A stretch of DNA of 64,000 nt from Notamacropus eugenii (Eukaryota; Chordata; Mammalia; Diprotodontia; Macropodidae). The translations under genes and the position numbers were made by a program. The stretch is from assembly GCF_028372415.1 (NCBI RefSeq), contig NC_092874.1, positions 56,581,865-56,645,864 on the forward strand, in the 5' to 3' direction. The notes under the pieces were generated by a model. The model was not told the origin of the DNA. It searched no databases and saw only the letters and a list, made by a program, of their open reading frames with translations. Positions 34,459-45,628 of this stretch are shown in pieces (the first letter of the stretch is position 1; each line of letters opens with the position of its first letter).

Positions 34459-36618
34459 AAAGGAAACAACATCATTGAGCAGCTCATTTGAATCTCAGCC
34501 CCCAAGTGCTGGCTTGACGGAACTGGAGGCGAGGTGGTTGTGGAGAGGAAATTCAGAAGTCAAGCAACTGGCTGGGAAAATGCCCCCAAAAGTGAAAAAA
34601 AATATGGCCATAAAAGGTTACTTTCTTGGGGAACAGGTGTCTCCTCCCATCCTTTCAGATGAGGAAGAACAAGGCATACTGTCAGAGGAAATCAAGGGCC
34701 CTGCCTCCAAAAGGGACTTAAACTTGACTCAGGCAATAGAAGACCTTAAAAAACAAGTTAGCAGCTTACTAAAGGAAAACCAAAAAAATGCTGAGTAAAA
34801 TAACAGCTTTAAAAAGAGGCTAACTCAATTGGAAAAAGAGGTCCAAAAAACCAACAAGGAGAAGGAGGTTTTAAAAAGTAGAATTAGACAAATGGAGGAG
34901 AAGATTCAAAAGCTCCCTGAACAAAATAATTCATTAAAAGAGAGAATTGAGTTCAGGGAAAAGAATGACTATGAGTTAAACCAAGAAGTTAGTAAACAAA
35001 ACCAAAAATTTGAAAAAATAAAAGATAATGTGAAACAACTCTTTGGAAAAACAACTGACCTGGAAAATAGATCCAGGAGAAATAATTTAAAAATTATTGG
35101 ACTACCTGAAAGCCATTATCAAAAAAAGATCCTAGACATTATCTTCCATGAAATTATCAAGGAAAACTGCTCTGATGTTATAGAATCAGAGGGCAAAATG
35201 GATATTAAAAAAATGTATCGGTCACCCCCTGAAAGAAACTCGAACAGAGAAACTCCTAAGAATATTGTGGCCAAATTTCAGAGTTCCCAGATCAAGGAGA
35301 AAATACTGCAAGCAGCTAGAAAGAAACAATTTGAGTACGTGGAAATACAATCAGGATAACACAGGATCTGGCAGCTTCAACATTAAGGGATCGAAGGGCT
35401 TGGAGGGGGATATTTCAGAAGTCAAAGGAACTGGAATTGAAACCAAGAATCACCTACCCAGCAAATCTGAATATAACACTTCAACGGAAAAAAATGGTCA
35501 TTCAGTGATATAGACAACTTTCAAGAATTCATGTTGAGGAAAAGACCAGATCTGTATTTAAAAATTTGACTTCCCAAGACAAGAATCAAGAGAAGCATGA
35601 AAAGGTAAACAGAAAAGAAAAATCATAAAAGACTCTCTAAAGCTGAACTGTTTATATTACTACATGGAAAGAAAATACTTTTAACTCTTGAATCTTTTCT
35701 CAGTATTTGGGTAGATGGAGAGATTGTATATACACACACACACACATACACATACACAGATAGGTAGAGAGTACAGGGTGTGTTATATCAGAAGAGATGA
35801 TACCCACCCCCCCCCCCCCACACACACACACACACAAATAAAATAAAAATTAAGGGGTGAAGGAGGAAAATTCCAGGAGGAGAAAGAGAGTAATGGAATG
35901 GGGCAGGCTATAACTCATAAAAGGGATAAGAAAAATCTTATTCAATGGCAGAGATAAGGAAGAAGGGAGAGGGGGAAAAATAAAGCTATTCTCCCCACAT
36001 GTGGCTGAAGGAGGGGAACAACATGCTCACTAAATTTGATATGAAAATTTATATACACCACAGGAAAGTAGGAGAGGAGGTGACAAGTGGAGCAAGGGGA
36101 ATGTTAGAAGGGAGGGCAAATGGGAGAAGGGAGTCACTAGAAATAAACACTTTTGAGAAGGGACAAGGTCAATTGTAGGGAGGAAAAATAAGGGGGGATA
36201 GGATAGGTCATAAGGTAATATAATTAGTATTACCCAACATGATTATTATGAAGTCTTTTGCAAAACAACACATATTTAGTCTGTATTGAATTGCTTGCCT
36301 TCTCAGTAGGGCTGTGGAGGGAAGAAGGGAGAGAGAGAAGTTGGAATTCAAAATATTAGAAACAAATGTTGAGAATTTTTCTTGCATATAATCAGGAAAT
36401 AAGAACTACAGGGAATGGGGTATGGAAATTTATCTTGCCCTGCAAGAAAAGAGAGAAGTTGGGGATAGGAGAGGAGTGGCGTGTGATGGAAGGGAGGGTA
36501 CATTGAGGGAAGGAGTAATCAGAATGCAAGGTATTAGGAAGCAGGGGGAGGGGAGTCTTGGGGAGAAAAATTGGACATGTTACAAAGTGAGGTAAAAGCA
36601 ATTAATATTAAAACAATA
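34459..36618 (+). mobile_element. HAL1 retrotransposon, copy 2 (5'-truncated)
   Basis: It starts just upstream of ORF1, at the position equivalent to 17,070 in copy 1, and runs through ORF1 to a purine-rich 3' region without ORF2. An 11-bp direct repeat, 'gagtgaattaa', flanks it (34,448-34,458 and 36,619-36,629) and is the likely target-site duplication. The 3' region contains (CA)n and a C13 run at about 35,740-35,836. It is clearly more diverged than the other two HAL1s. Confidence 0.82.
34580..35359 (+). pseudogene. HAL1 ORF1, disrupted
   Basis: The ATG at 34,580 gives M-P-P-K-V-K-K. The N-terminal part includes 'GYFLGEQVSPPILSDEEEQ'. An in-frame TAA at 34,796-34,798 stands where copy 1 has GAA. 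The frame then continues in the same phase through two 21-residue coiled-coil units and the RRM ('LKIIGLPESH'). Near 35,335 a one-base loss relative to copy 1 shifts the frame, and it ends at 35,359, removing the C-terminal domain. Residual ORF1 homology extends to about 35,585. Confidence 0.82.
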
Positions 36619-36624
36619 GAGTGA

Positions 36625-37555
36625 ATTAATTACTTAGAATAAATCAACGACATCTTTAGTTTGGAGAAAAGAATTTCAGTCTAAATTTCCTAGAGGAAGG
36701 TAACCTCAGGTAAAATTTGGCATTGATGGAAAAGTCAAGGTTTTAATGGTAAATTTGATTTTATGATTGCTATTTAATCAAGAACTAGAACATGTATAGA
36801 AAGGCATGTAAGGAACATCAAAAGATGTTTCTTAGCCAAAGTGAAACTATAATTATATTTGAAACCTGGTTATTGGAACTTGCCATTTTTAGATGCTATG
36901 GGACTACTAAGTGACTGTTCTTCTGAGTCTAACTCCAGGTATGGGTAGCAAGAAAGGCAATCTGAGCCTCCAATACATGACGTCAATAACCTGATGAGAT
37001 GTTGGTATGAACTACATAGGTGATCTCAAGGGAAGGGTGGGAGAGCAGCTGTTAAGCCTGGGCTGAGGTAGGATTCTCCTGACTCAATTTTCCCACTGAC
37101 ACCTGGCAGACTTTAAGCCTGACTGAATGTTAAGTCGATAATCTAATCCTGCCTGGAATTGACATGAAGTTGGGGAGATATCGTATCCCTGCAATGTCTT
37201 TACTATTGGTGGCAAATTCCTATAGTCAAAACATTTGTAAGCTTAATACCAGATCTATTCAATTATAGAGTATGACTAGAGGAACATCTGAGGTTGTCTA
37301 AAATTAAGTTATTAGGCATAGGACTTTAGAACAACAACAATAACTTAGGATCCTTTAATTCTTAGTAATACTGTGCAGACAATTAGGTCAAGAGCTTGTG
37401 AAGTTAGCGACATAAATATTATTTGTATCTTAGTTGGTTAATGTTCTTTAAAAAAATTCTTTTGTGGTCCATATTGTAAATGCTTTAAAAAGAAGTATCA
37501 CCTGACCAAAAGTTTAAATTGCTTTATCTGTTATAAACTGTGTCAAAAAAAAATA
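36625..37555. other. Unassigned sequence
   Basis: 36,880-37,300 has a more balanced base composition than its surroundings but no frame or repeat I can name. A short ATA/ATAA run lies at 37,548-37,570. Confidence 0.4.
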
Positions 37556-37559
37556 ATAA

Positions 37560-37760
37560 TAATAATAAAAGAAAGATCCTTCTGTGCCAATACTTTGTAG
37601 AGATTTTAGGCTAAATGAGTAATGCACTTTGCTGGGGCTTTTCTGTATCTATTTAATGATATGGCTTTGAATATTTTAGTTTTTAATATGATTATATTGT
37701 TTTCCTTTTGTTGAAACATCCTTGTATTTGTGTAATAAATCTAAATTGAGTGTAAAAAAC
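37560..37760 (-). mobile_element. L1 ORF2 fragment (RT region), reverse orientation
   Basis: The plus strand reads as the complement of the L1 RT segment around 'GLQGWFN': 'gcttttctgtatctattta', 'tgattatattgttttcct' and 'ttgttgaaacatccttgta'. It corresponds to roughly 42,760-42,900 of the full-length L1. Confidence 0.6.
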
Positions 37761-37769
37761 AAACAAACA

Positions 37770-38150
37770 AAAACCAAAGGAACTATGTATTCAAAGCTTT
37801 TCATAGAATATTTATAATTATACAAAAACTGAAAGCAACTTATAAGTCCACCAATGGCATATGAGTTTAATAAATGATAGTCTAGTGATGTAATATGATA
37901 CTATAATTCAAGTAAGATGGACAAGTATAAGGGATATAAAAATATTAAATAATGCAAAGTGGAGAAAAAAACCTGAAGAATGACATACACTCTAACTAGG
38001 ACTATAAAAAAGGAAAAATGAATGAAAAGGAAGGAGTGGACAAAGGAACTTTATTGGAAGCTTAGAAGAAATGGTTGAAATTTTTTTACAACTTATGAGT
38101 AGAATTTCATTTCTTTAAACAAAAATTGTTGCAAAATGAGTTTTGTTATA
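37770..38150 (+). mobile_element. Possible L1 3' portion
   Basis: 'atgagtttaataaatgatag', 'gatgtaatatgatactataa' and a following A-rich block resemble decayed ORF2 C-terminus and 3' sequence of L1. The match is weak. Confidence 0.35.
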
Positions 38151-38254
38151 CAGTATTAGAGTTTGACATAACATAATAAATGCTTAAGAATGAAAAACAA
38201 AATATAAATTTTCTAAAACATATATATCCTTATCTTGAAAAGTTATTCTTAAAG

Positions 38255-38255
<1 letters not shown>

Positions 38256-38320
<65 letters not shown>
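38256..38320. repeat. (CT)n microsatellite
   Basis: A 65-bp pure CT run lies 80 bp upstream of the full-length L1 insertion. Confidence 0.97.
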
Positions 38321-38323
<3 letters not shown>

Positions 38324-38324
38324 C

Positions 38325-38400
38325 TGTAAGTAATATGGTGAAGCTTATGGAGCCTTTCTCAGAATGATGCTTTTTAATGAACAAAAATAAAATGTATAGA
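38325..38400 (-). mobile_element. hAT-like element, part 1, split by the L1 insertion
   Basis: The complement reads 'ttcattaaaaagcatcattc', 'tgagaaaggctccata' and 'gcttcaccatattact'. This is the distal half of a common mammalian hAT-type nonautonomous element. Its other half resumes at 45,348, on the far side of the L1. Confidence 0.65.
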
Positions 38401-39311
38401 CAAGCTCCTCTGGATATCTCTGAAGGGAGAATCTGACCAGACTTTGGAGGTGTAGAATCCAGTGGGTGACAGACTTTGACAGATTCGGAGCCCAGGTTGG
38501 ACTGCAGGGTCCACGGGAGGGATCTGTTCCACGGGGGTGAGCCCCCAGCGCACAGCACAGCGCGGTCAGCGCGGCAGGGAGGAGGGGACCTGGGAGGCCC
38601 GGGGGTGGCGGGCGGAACCAGCGGAGCAGGAGACGGACCAGGCTGAGCCGGTGAGAGCCGCTGGGCGCTGGACATCAGCGCAGCAGCCCTTGAGGCCTTC
38701 AGCCTGAGGACTGAACTTTGGTGGGTCAGCTACTTGAGTTTCCGGGAGCTAGGATGGCGGAGTGGTCGGTGAGTGCTCTCTCCTCCCCACTGATGACCGT
38801 GAAGGAACCATAAAGTTCTTCCCCGGATAGATTCTGGATCAGTGGGAACAGCAGAGGGGGGCAAATGGTCTCATAACACCAGAGGCTAGAAAAATAGCAA
38901 AGGGGGATTCTTCCTACTGTGGCGGAGGTGATCTGGAAGGACAGATGACCCAGGGCAGAGAAAATTTGCACTGAGACCCAGGCAAGCCTCAGAGACTGGA
39001 GACAAGCCCCAGGAGGGGCGGGAACACGCATTAGCTTCTAGGCGTGCCCCAGCCCTCCAGGGGAAAAGGGAAGACAATAGGGAAGCTGGGATCACCATCC
39101 CCTGACCTTGCCTTTGCCTCAGGACAGCTGAGGAGATCTCCTGAGACCAGACCACCCCTCCCACACACCTAACAAGCTAACCTCAAGGTTGATCTGGGAA
39201 ACAACAACAACAAAAAAAGGCTGCTTTTAGCGTAGACACACATCAGCTCAATTTAAAAGATCTGTATCTTCTGACTGAAAGAACCAGAAGCTACAACACT
39301 CAGCCAACATC
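38401..39311 (+). promoter_or_regulatory. L1 5'UTR with CpG-rich internal promoter region
   Basis: 38,500-38,660 is rich in CG dinucleotides in an otherwise AT-rich window. A canonical L1-type start motif, 'ctaggatggcggagtgg' (YY1-like), occurs only at about 38,750, some 350 bp inside the element. The first 350 bp is therefore an extension upstream of the usual start. It lies within the target-site duplications and so was inserted with the rest. Promoter function is inferred from the L1 family. Confidence 0.75.
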
Positions 39312-40493
39312 ATGAATGGGAAAAAGCAGACAAAAAGTGAAAAAACCATAGAATCTTTCTATGGGGATAAGGACCAAAACACAAACACCAAAGAGGTCAG
39401 AGCTGAGACTGTACTTCCATCTGAAACCTCAGATGGGACTATGAATTTCTTGCAAGCACAACTAGATTACCTGGAACATCTGAAGGAGGATATAAAAGAA
39501 AAACTGGCCAATGATTTTAAAATTATAAAAAAAGAATTCACTGATGAGAACATCACTCTGAAAAGGAAAATTGAACAAATGGAAAAGGAAGTTCAAAAAT
39601 TAACTGGAGAGAATAATTCCCTAAAAGGAAGAGTTAATCAAACGGAAAAGGAAACCCAAAACCTAATAGGGAAAATTGATCAGATGGAAAAGGAAACCCA
39701 AAACCTAACTGGGAAAATTGGTCAAATGGAAAAAGAAGTACAAAAATTAAATGGAGAAAATAGCTCCTTAAAGGGAAAAATTGGTCAGATGGAAAAGGAG
39801 ATGCAAAAGCTAACTGAAGAAAAAAATACGATGAAGATTAGAATTGGGCAAGTAGAAACTAATGACTCAATGAGGCAACAAGAATCAGTCAAACAAAATC
39901 TAAAGAATGAAAAGATAGAAGAAAATGTAAAATATTTAATTGGAAAAACAACTGACCTGGAAAATAGATCCAGGAGAGAAAATTTAAGAATTATTGGCCT
40001 GCCAGAAACCCATGATGAAGAAAAGAGTCTGGACAATATCTTCCAGGAAATCATCAAGGAAAACTGCCCAGAAGTACTAGACTCAGAGGGCAAAATAGTC
40101 ATCGAAAGAATCCACCGTTCCCCTCCCGAAAGGGATCCCAAACTCAAAACCCCAAGAAATATAGTTGCCAAATTCCAGAGCTATCAAGTGAAAGAGAAAA
40201 TACTACAAGCAGCCAGAAAGAAGCAATTCAAATATCAAGGACACACAGTCAGGATCACACAGGACCTTGCAGCTTCTACATTAAAAGATCGAAAGAATTG
40301 GAACCCAATATTCCATAAGGCAAAGGAGTTGGGACTTCAACCAAGGATCAACTACCCAGCAAAGTTCAGCATAACATTTCAGGCAAGGAGAAAGTCATTC
40401 AACGAAATAAGGGATTTCCAGAGCTTCCTGACCAAAACACCAGAACTCAATAGACAATTTGATCTTCAAATGCAGGTCTCCAGAGAATCATAA
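39312..40493 (+). CDS. L1 ORF1 protein (ORF1p), intact, 393 aa
   Basis: The frame is uninterrupted from ATG at 39,312 to TAA at 40,491. Residues ~1-60 are a polar N-terminus. Residues ~60-185 are a long coiled coil; residues 86-176 are five tandem units of 21, 14, 14, 21 and 21 residues, each beginning [K/R]-[I/V]-x-Q-[M/T]-E-K-E, so heptad phase is kept. Residues ~205-300 are the RRM ('RRENLRIIGLPETHDE', 'NIVAKFQSYQVKEKILQAA'), and ~300-385 the C-terminal domain ('RINYPAKFSITFQ'). L1 ORF1p trimers coat L1 RNA and act as nucleic-acid chaperones. The coiled coil is about 49 residues longer than in the HAL1 copies here. It is a retrotransposon protein, not a host gene. Confidence 0.95.
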   Translation: MNGKKQTKSEKTIESFYGDKDQNTNTKEVRAETVLPSETSDGTMNFLQAQLDYLEHLKEDIKEKLANDFKIIKKEFTDENITLKRKIEQMEKEVQKLTGENNSLKGRVNQTEKETQNLIGKIDQMEKETQNLTGKIGQMEKEVQKLNGENSSLKGKIGQMEKEMQKLTEEKNTMKIRIGQVETNDSMRQQESVKQNLKNEKIEENVKYLIGKTTDLENRSRRENLRIIGLPETHDEEKSLDNIFQEIIKENCPEVLDSEGKIVIERIHRSPPERDPKLKTPRNIVAKFQSYQVKEKILQAARKKQFKYQGHTVRITQDLAASTLKDRKNWNPIFHKAKELGLQPRINYPAKFSITFQARRKSFNEIRDFQSFLTKTPELNRQFDLQMQVSRES

Positions 40494-41058
40494 AAAGGTA
40501 AACAGAGGGGAAAAAACAAAAATAAAAACTTGCTACTCAATTAGGGCAAACTGTTTCCCTCCCTATAAGGGAAGATAATACCTGTTAATCTTGAGAACTG
40601 TGCAGCTATTAGTATAAAAGGGATATATGTAGAGGGAATGGGCATAAAGTAAATGATGTCATGTCAAAAATATGATTTAAGTATGAGAAGGGATTGTAAT
40701 AGGAGGTGTGAAAAGGGGGAAGCAGAAAATGGCAAATTATATCACAGGAAGAAGTACAAAACTATAGTAGAGGGAAGGAGGGGAGGGAGATGAGCATTGT
40801 TTGAGAGGTACTCTCATCCGATTTGTTCAAAGGAGGGAACAATAATCTTAAGTAGATAATCCTAACTAGCTCTATAGGTAGTAGGAGGGGAAGGGTGAAG
40901 AAAGGGGAGGGTGGCTAAAAGGGAGGAAAGAAGCAATAAGAGTAAAGGGGAGCAAAAGGGAGGGGGGCTAAAAGAAGGAGGGGAAGGCTGCAGGAGGAGG
41001 GGGAGAAAAGTGAATATTATTGAGGAGGAGAAGGGAGACAGGAGAGCTAAAAGCACAA
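40494..41058 (+). other. L1 inter-ORF spacer
   Basis: The spacer is 565 bp, strongly purine-biased and without coding potential. It is homologous to the first part of the HAL1 3' region: 'aaaaggtaaacag' follows ORF1 in both, and 'ggagggaaata' precedes the ORF2 start in both. This shows HAL1 keeps the spacer. Confidence 0.8.
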
Positions 41059-44000
41059 ATGGTGGGAAAGAGGTTGGAGGGAAATACACAGATTGTAATC
41101 ATAACTGTGAATGTGAATGGAATGAACTCTCCCATAAAACGGAGACGGATAGCAGAATGGATTAAAAGCCATAATCCAACAATATGCTGCTTACAAGAAA
41201 CACATTTGAAACGGGGGGATACACATAGGATAAAGGTCAAAGGATGGAGCAGAATATATTGTGCTTCAGCTCATGTAAGAAAGGCAGGAGTAGCAATCCT
41301 AATCTCAGACAAAGTGAAAGCAGAAATAGATCTAATCAAAAGGGATAAGGATGGAAACTATATCCTGCTAAAAGGCACCATAGACAATGAAGCAATATCA
41401 TTACTAAACATGTATGCTCCAAGTGGTATAGCATCCAGATTCTTAGAGGAGAGGTTGGGGGAGTGGAAGGAAGAAATTGATAGCAAAACTATACTAGTGG
41501 GGGACCTCAACCTCCCCCTCTCTGAACTCAATAAATCTAACCTCAAAATAAACAAGAAAGAGGTTAAGGAGGTAAATAAAACTCTGGATAAGGTAGATAT
41601 GATAGATCTTTGGAGAAAATTAAATGGGAATAGAAAGGAATATACCTTTTTCTCAGCGGTACATGGAACATTTACAAAAATTGACCATGTACTAGGACAT
41701 AAAAATCTCACAATCCAGTGCAGAAAGGTAGAGATAATCAATGCATCCTTTTCAGATCATAATGCATTAAAAATTACATGTAATAAAAGGCCATGGAAAG
41801 AGAAACCAAAAATCAATTGGAAACTAAATAATCTAATTCTAAAGAAGGGTTGGGTTAAAGAAGAAATCATAGAAACAATCAACAATTTCATTCAAGAGAA
41901 TGACAATAGTGAGACAACATACCAAAACTTATGGGATACTGCAAAAGCAGTTGTTAGGGGAAGTTTTATATCTTTGAATGCTTACATAAATAAAATAGAG
42001 AAAGAGGAGATCAGTGACTTAGGCTTGTAGTTGAAAAAGCTAGAAAAAGAACAAATTGAAAATCCCCAAGTAAATACCAAATTAGAAATACTGAAAACCA
42101 AAGGAGAAATTAATAAAATTGAAATTAAGAAAACTATTGAATTAATAAATAAAACCAATAGTTGGTTTTATGAAAAAACTAATAAAATTGATAAACCTTT
42201 GGTCAATCTGATTTAAAAAAAGCAAGAAGAAAATCAAATTACTAATATTAAAAATGAAAGGGGTGAACTCACCTCCAATGAGGAGGAAATTAAAACAATA
42301 ATTAGAAACTACTTTGCCCAACTTTATGCCCACAAATTCGATAATCTAAACAAGATGGATGAATATTTTAAAAAATACAAATTGCCCAGATTAACAGAGG
42401 AGGAAGTTGAATACTTAAACAACCCCATCTCAGAAAAAGAAATTGAACAAGCCATCAATGAACTCCCTAGGAAAAAATCTCCAGGGCCAGATGGATTCAC
42501 AAGTGAATTCTATCAAACATTTAAAGAACAGTTAATTCCAATTCTACATACACTATTTTTGAAAATTGGGGAAGAAGGAGTCCTCCCAAATTCTTTCTAT
42601 GATAGAAATATGGTTTTGATACCCAAGCCAGGAAGAGACAAAACAGAGAAAGAAAATTATAGACCAATTTCCCTAATGAATATAGATGCAAAAATTTTAA
42701 ATAAGATTTTAGCAAAACGAATACAGCAGCTTATCACGAGATTAATACATTATGATCAGGTAGAATTCATACCAGGACTACAGGGCTGGTTCAATATTAG
42801 GAAAACTATTAGCATTATCGATCACATCAACAACAAAGCTAACAAAAACCACATGATTATCTCAATAGACGCAGAAAAAGCTTTTGACAAAATACAACAC
42901 CCATTCCTACTAAAAACACTGGAGAACATAGGAATAAAGGGAACTTTCCATAAAATAATAAGCAGTATCTATCTAAAACCTTCAGCAAGCATTATATGCA
43001 ATGGGGATAAGCTAGATGCATTCCCAATAAGATCAGGGGTGAAACAAGGTTGTCCATTATCACCACTATTATTCAATATGGTACTAGAAATGTTAGCTGT
43101 AGCAATTAGACAAGATAAAGATATTCAAGGAATAAGAATAGCCAAAGAAGAAACTAAGTTATCACTCTTTGCAGATGATATGATGATTTACCTAGAGAAT
43201 CCCAGAGATTCAAGTAAAAAATTACTTGAATTAATAAACAACTTTGCCAAAGTTGCAGGTTACAAAATAAACCCACACAAATCTTCGACATTCCTATATA
43301 TTAGCAACAAAGTCCAACAGCAAGAGATAGAAAGAGAAATCCCATTTAAAGCTAGGGTAGACAGTATAAAATACTTAGGAGTCTACCTGCCAAAACAAAC
43401 CCAGGGATTATATGAACACAATTACAAGACACTTTTTGCACAAATAAAGTCAGATTTAAGTCAGTGGAAAAACATTAGTTGCTCATGGGTAGGCCGTGCT
43501 AATATAATAAAAATGACAATTCTACCTAAATTAATATACTTATTTAGTGCCATACCAATTAAACTATCAGACAATTACTTTCTAGAGCTGGATAAAATAA
43601 TATCAAAATTCACTTGGAAAAACAAAAGGTCCAGAATATCAAAGGGACTAATGAAAAGAAATGCTTGGGAAGGTGGCCTAGCGCTACCAGACCTCAAACT
43701 GTACTATAAAGCAGCAATTATCAAAACCACTTGGTATTGGCTAAGAAACAGAGAGGTAGACAAGTGGAATAGACTTGGCACTCAAGATGCAGTAGGCAAG
43801 GAATATAGCAACCTTCTGTTTGATAAACCCAAGGACCCCAGCTTCTGGGATAAGAACTCATTGTTTGACAAAAATTGCTGGGAAAACTGGATAACAGTGT
43901 GGTGGAAATTAGGCATAGACCCATACCTGACACCGTACACAAGAATAAAGTCCAAATGGGTACATGATTTAGGTATAAAGATTGATACCATGAATAAACT

Positions 44001-44910
44001 GGAGAAGCCAGGAATAATGTATTTATCAGATCTATGGAGAAGAGAAGAATTCTTTACTAAAGGAGAGATAGAAAGCATTATGAAATGCAAAATGGATAAC
44101 TTTGATTACATTAAACTGAGAAGTTTTTGCACAACCAAACCCAATGCAACCAAAATCCAGAGGGATGTAGTAAATTGGGAAAGAATTTTTACAGCTAAGC
44201 TCGGGGATAAAGGCCTCATTTCTAGAATATATAGAGAACTGACCCAAATGTATAATCATACAAGTCATTCCCCAATTGATAAATGGTCAAAGGATATGAA
44301 CAGGCAATTTTCAGAGGAAGAAATTAAAGCTAACTATAATCATATGAAAAAATGCTCTAAATCACTATTGATTAGAGAGATGCAAATCAAAACAACTCTG
44401 AGGTACCACATCACACCTATAAGATTGGCAAACATGACAGAACAAGAAAATGATAAATGCTGGAGAGGATGTGGGAGAGTTGGAACACTAATTCATTGTT
44501 GGTGGAGCAGCGAGCGCATCCAACCATTCTGGAGAGCAATTTGGAACTATGCCCAAAGGGCTACAAAAATGTGCATACCCTTTGACCTAGCAATATCGCT
44601 ACTAGGACTATATCCCCAAGAGATCATAAAAATGGGAAAGGGTCCCACATGTACAAAAATATTTATAGCAGCACTCTATGTAGTTGCCAAAAACTGGACG
44701 TCAAGGGGATGTCCATCAATTGGGGAATGGCTGAATAAATTATGGTATATGAATGTAATGGAGTACTATTGTGCCATAAGAAATGATGAACAAGAAGACT
44801 TCAGAGAGGCCTGGAAGGACTTATATGACCTGATGCTGAGTGAAAGGAGCAGAACCAGGAGAACTTTGTGCACAGCAACGACCACAGTGTGTGAGAGTTT
44901 TTTCTGGTAG
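41059..44910 (+). pseudogene. L1 ORF2 (endonuclease-reverse transcriptase), two in-frame stops
   Basis: It is collinear over 1,283 codons in one phase from ATG at 41,059 to TAG at 44,908, with stops at codon 324 (TAG, 42,028-42,030) and codon 386 (TAA, 42,214-42,216). The AP-like endonuclease is complete: N20, E47, Y119, D149 and N151 ('VGDLNLP') and S-D-H at 232-234. The RT domain has '[15 protein letters not shown]' and the catalytic F-A-D-D at 704-707. The C-terminal zinc knuckle is C1134-x3-C1138-x7-H1146-x4-S1151, so the last Cys is Ser. ORF2p nicks target DNA and reverse-transcribes L1 RNA from the nick. This copy could yield only a 323-aa endonuclease-containing product, or an 851-aa RT-containing frame if translation began downstream at 42,355. 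Confidence 0.95.
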
Positions 44911-45192
44911 ACTTGGAATTTTGTAATAACGCAAAAACTTCTTATAAAAAAAAAAAATCCCAAAGGTGGTTCTCAAGGCAAAATGCCTTCCACACTCAGA
45001 GAAAGAAATATGGAAGTCACTCACAAAATGTAGCAGATCATGTTTGTGTATGTGTATGTGTTTGTGTATCATGTTCTGATTTGTTATATGATTTCTTTCA
45101 TTTATTTTAGTCTGACTACATAGCATGACTATAGTGAAAATATACTCAATAGGAAAGTATGTGTAGAATCTATACAGAATTGTATGCAGTCG

Positions 45193-45231
45193 TGGGGAGG
45201 GAGGGGGGTAGTGGGGAGTAGGTGTGGGGGG
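45193..45231 (+). other. G-quadruplex-forming motif in L1 3'UTR
   Basis: Runs of 4, 3, 6, 4 and 6 G are separated by loops of 1-9 bases, about 100 bp before the A-rich tail. L1 3'UTRs of other mammals also carry such motifs. Confidence 0.8.
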
Positions 45232-45347
45232 ATAAAATCTCAATTGTATGGCAGTGATTGTTAAACATTAAAAAATAAAAATAAAATTAAAAAAATATAT
45301 AAAAAAATAAAAAAAAATGAGTCACAAAAAAAAATAAAATGTATAGA

Positions 45348-45436
45348 ATTACAAAGAAAAGTCATGCTGAAATACAATTATCAAAATATTAAAGAAAAAC
45401 AAACAAGTTCATGATCCCCAGGTTAAGAACATCCTT
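45348..45436 (-). mobile_element. hAT-like element, part 2, split by the L1 insertion
   Basis: The complement reads 'gttcttaacctggggatcat', 'gaacttgtttgtttttc', 'gataattgtatttcagcat' and 'ctttgtaattctatacat', the proximal half of the element whose distal half is at 38,325-38,400. Removing the L1 and one duplication restores a continuous order. Confidence 0.7.
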
Positions 45437-45479
45437 CTTAACTGTTCTCCTTGTTTATGGGTTCTCAAGTGATCATTGT

Positions 45480-45628
45480 CTATCCACTCCTTAGATGCTT
45501 GGCTGCATAAAGTTTAAAGCTTTCGAGAATTACTTTCTTTCCTTTCTACTCTCCACCTTACTTTTTAGCTCCACTTTGTGCTTCTCAGAGAAATGTGTTT
45601 TGTTGTTGTTTGTCCCTTTTTATTTTTC
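45480..45628 (-). mobile_element. Ancient L1, ORF2 endonuclease fragment left of HAL1
   Basis: On the complement, 'acaaacaacaacaaaacaca' and 'agcacaaagtgg' continue the decayed endonuclease frame that begins at 48,412 on the other side of the HAL1 insertion. It corresponds to the segment around residues 88-110 of the full-length ORF2. Confidence 0.55.

Larger units (their letters stand above)
38401..45329 (+). mobile_element. Full-length L1 retrotransposon (LINE-1), ORF2-defective
   Basis: The element is about 6.93 kb between copies of an 18-bp target-site duplication, 'aaaaataaaatgtataga', at 38,383-38,400 and 45,330-45,347. Its parts are a GC-rich 5'UTR (38,401-39,311), intact ORF1 (39,312-40,493), a purine-rich spacer (40,494-41,058), ORF2 (41,059-44,910), a 3'UTR with a G-quadruplex motif, and an A-rich tail with several AATAAA. 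Low internal decay and the clean duplication suggest a fairly recent insertion. Two nonsense codons in ORF2 mean this copy cannot move by itself. Confidence 0.96.

Noticed and set aside
39785-40171. 128-aa minus-strand frame inside L1 ORF1
   Set aside because: Antisense shadow of a codon-biased, A-rich coding region.
39312-40493. 393-aa frame as a host coiled-coil gene
   Set aside because: Its RRM and C-terminal domain, position before an ORF2, and the flanking target-site duplication identify it as L1 ORF1.
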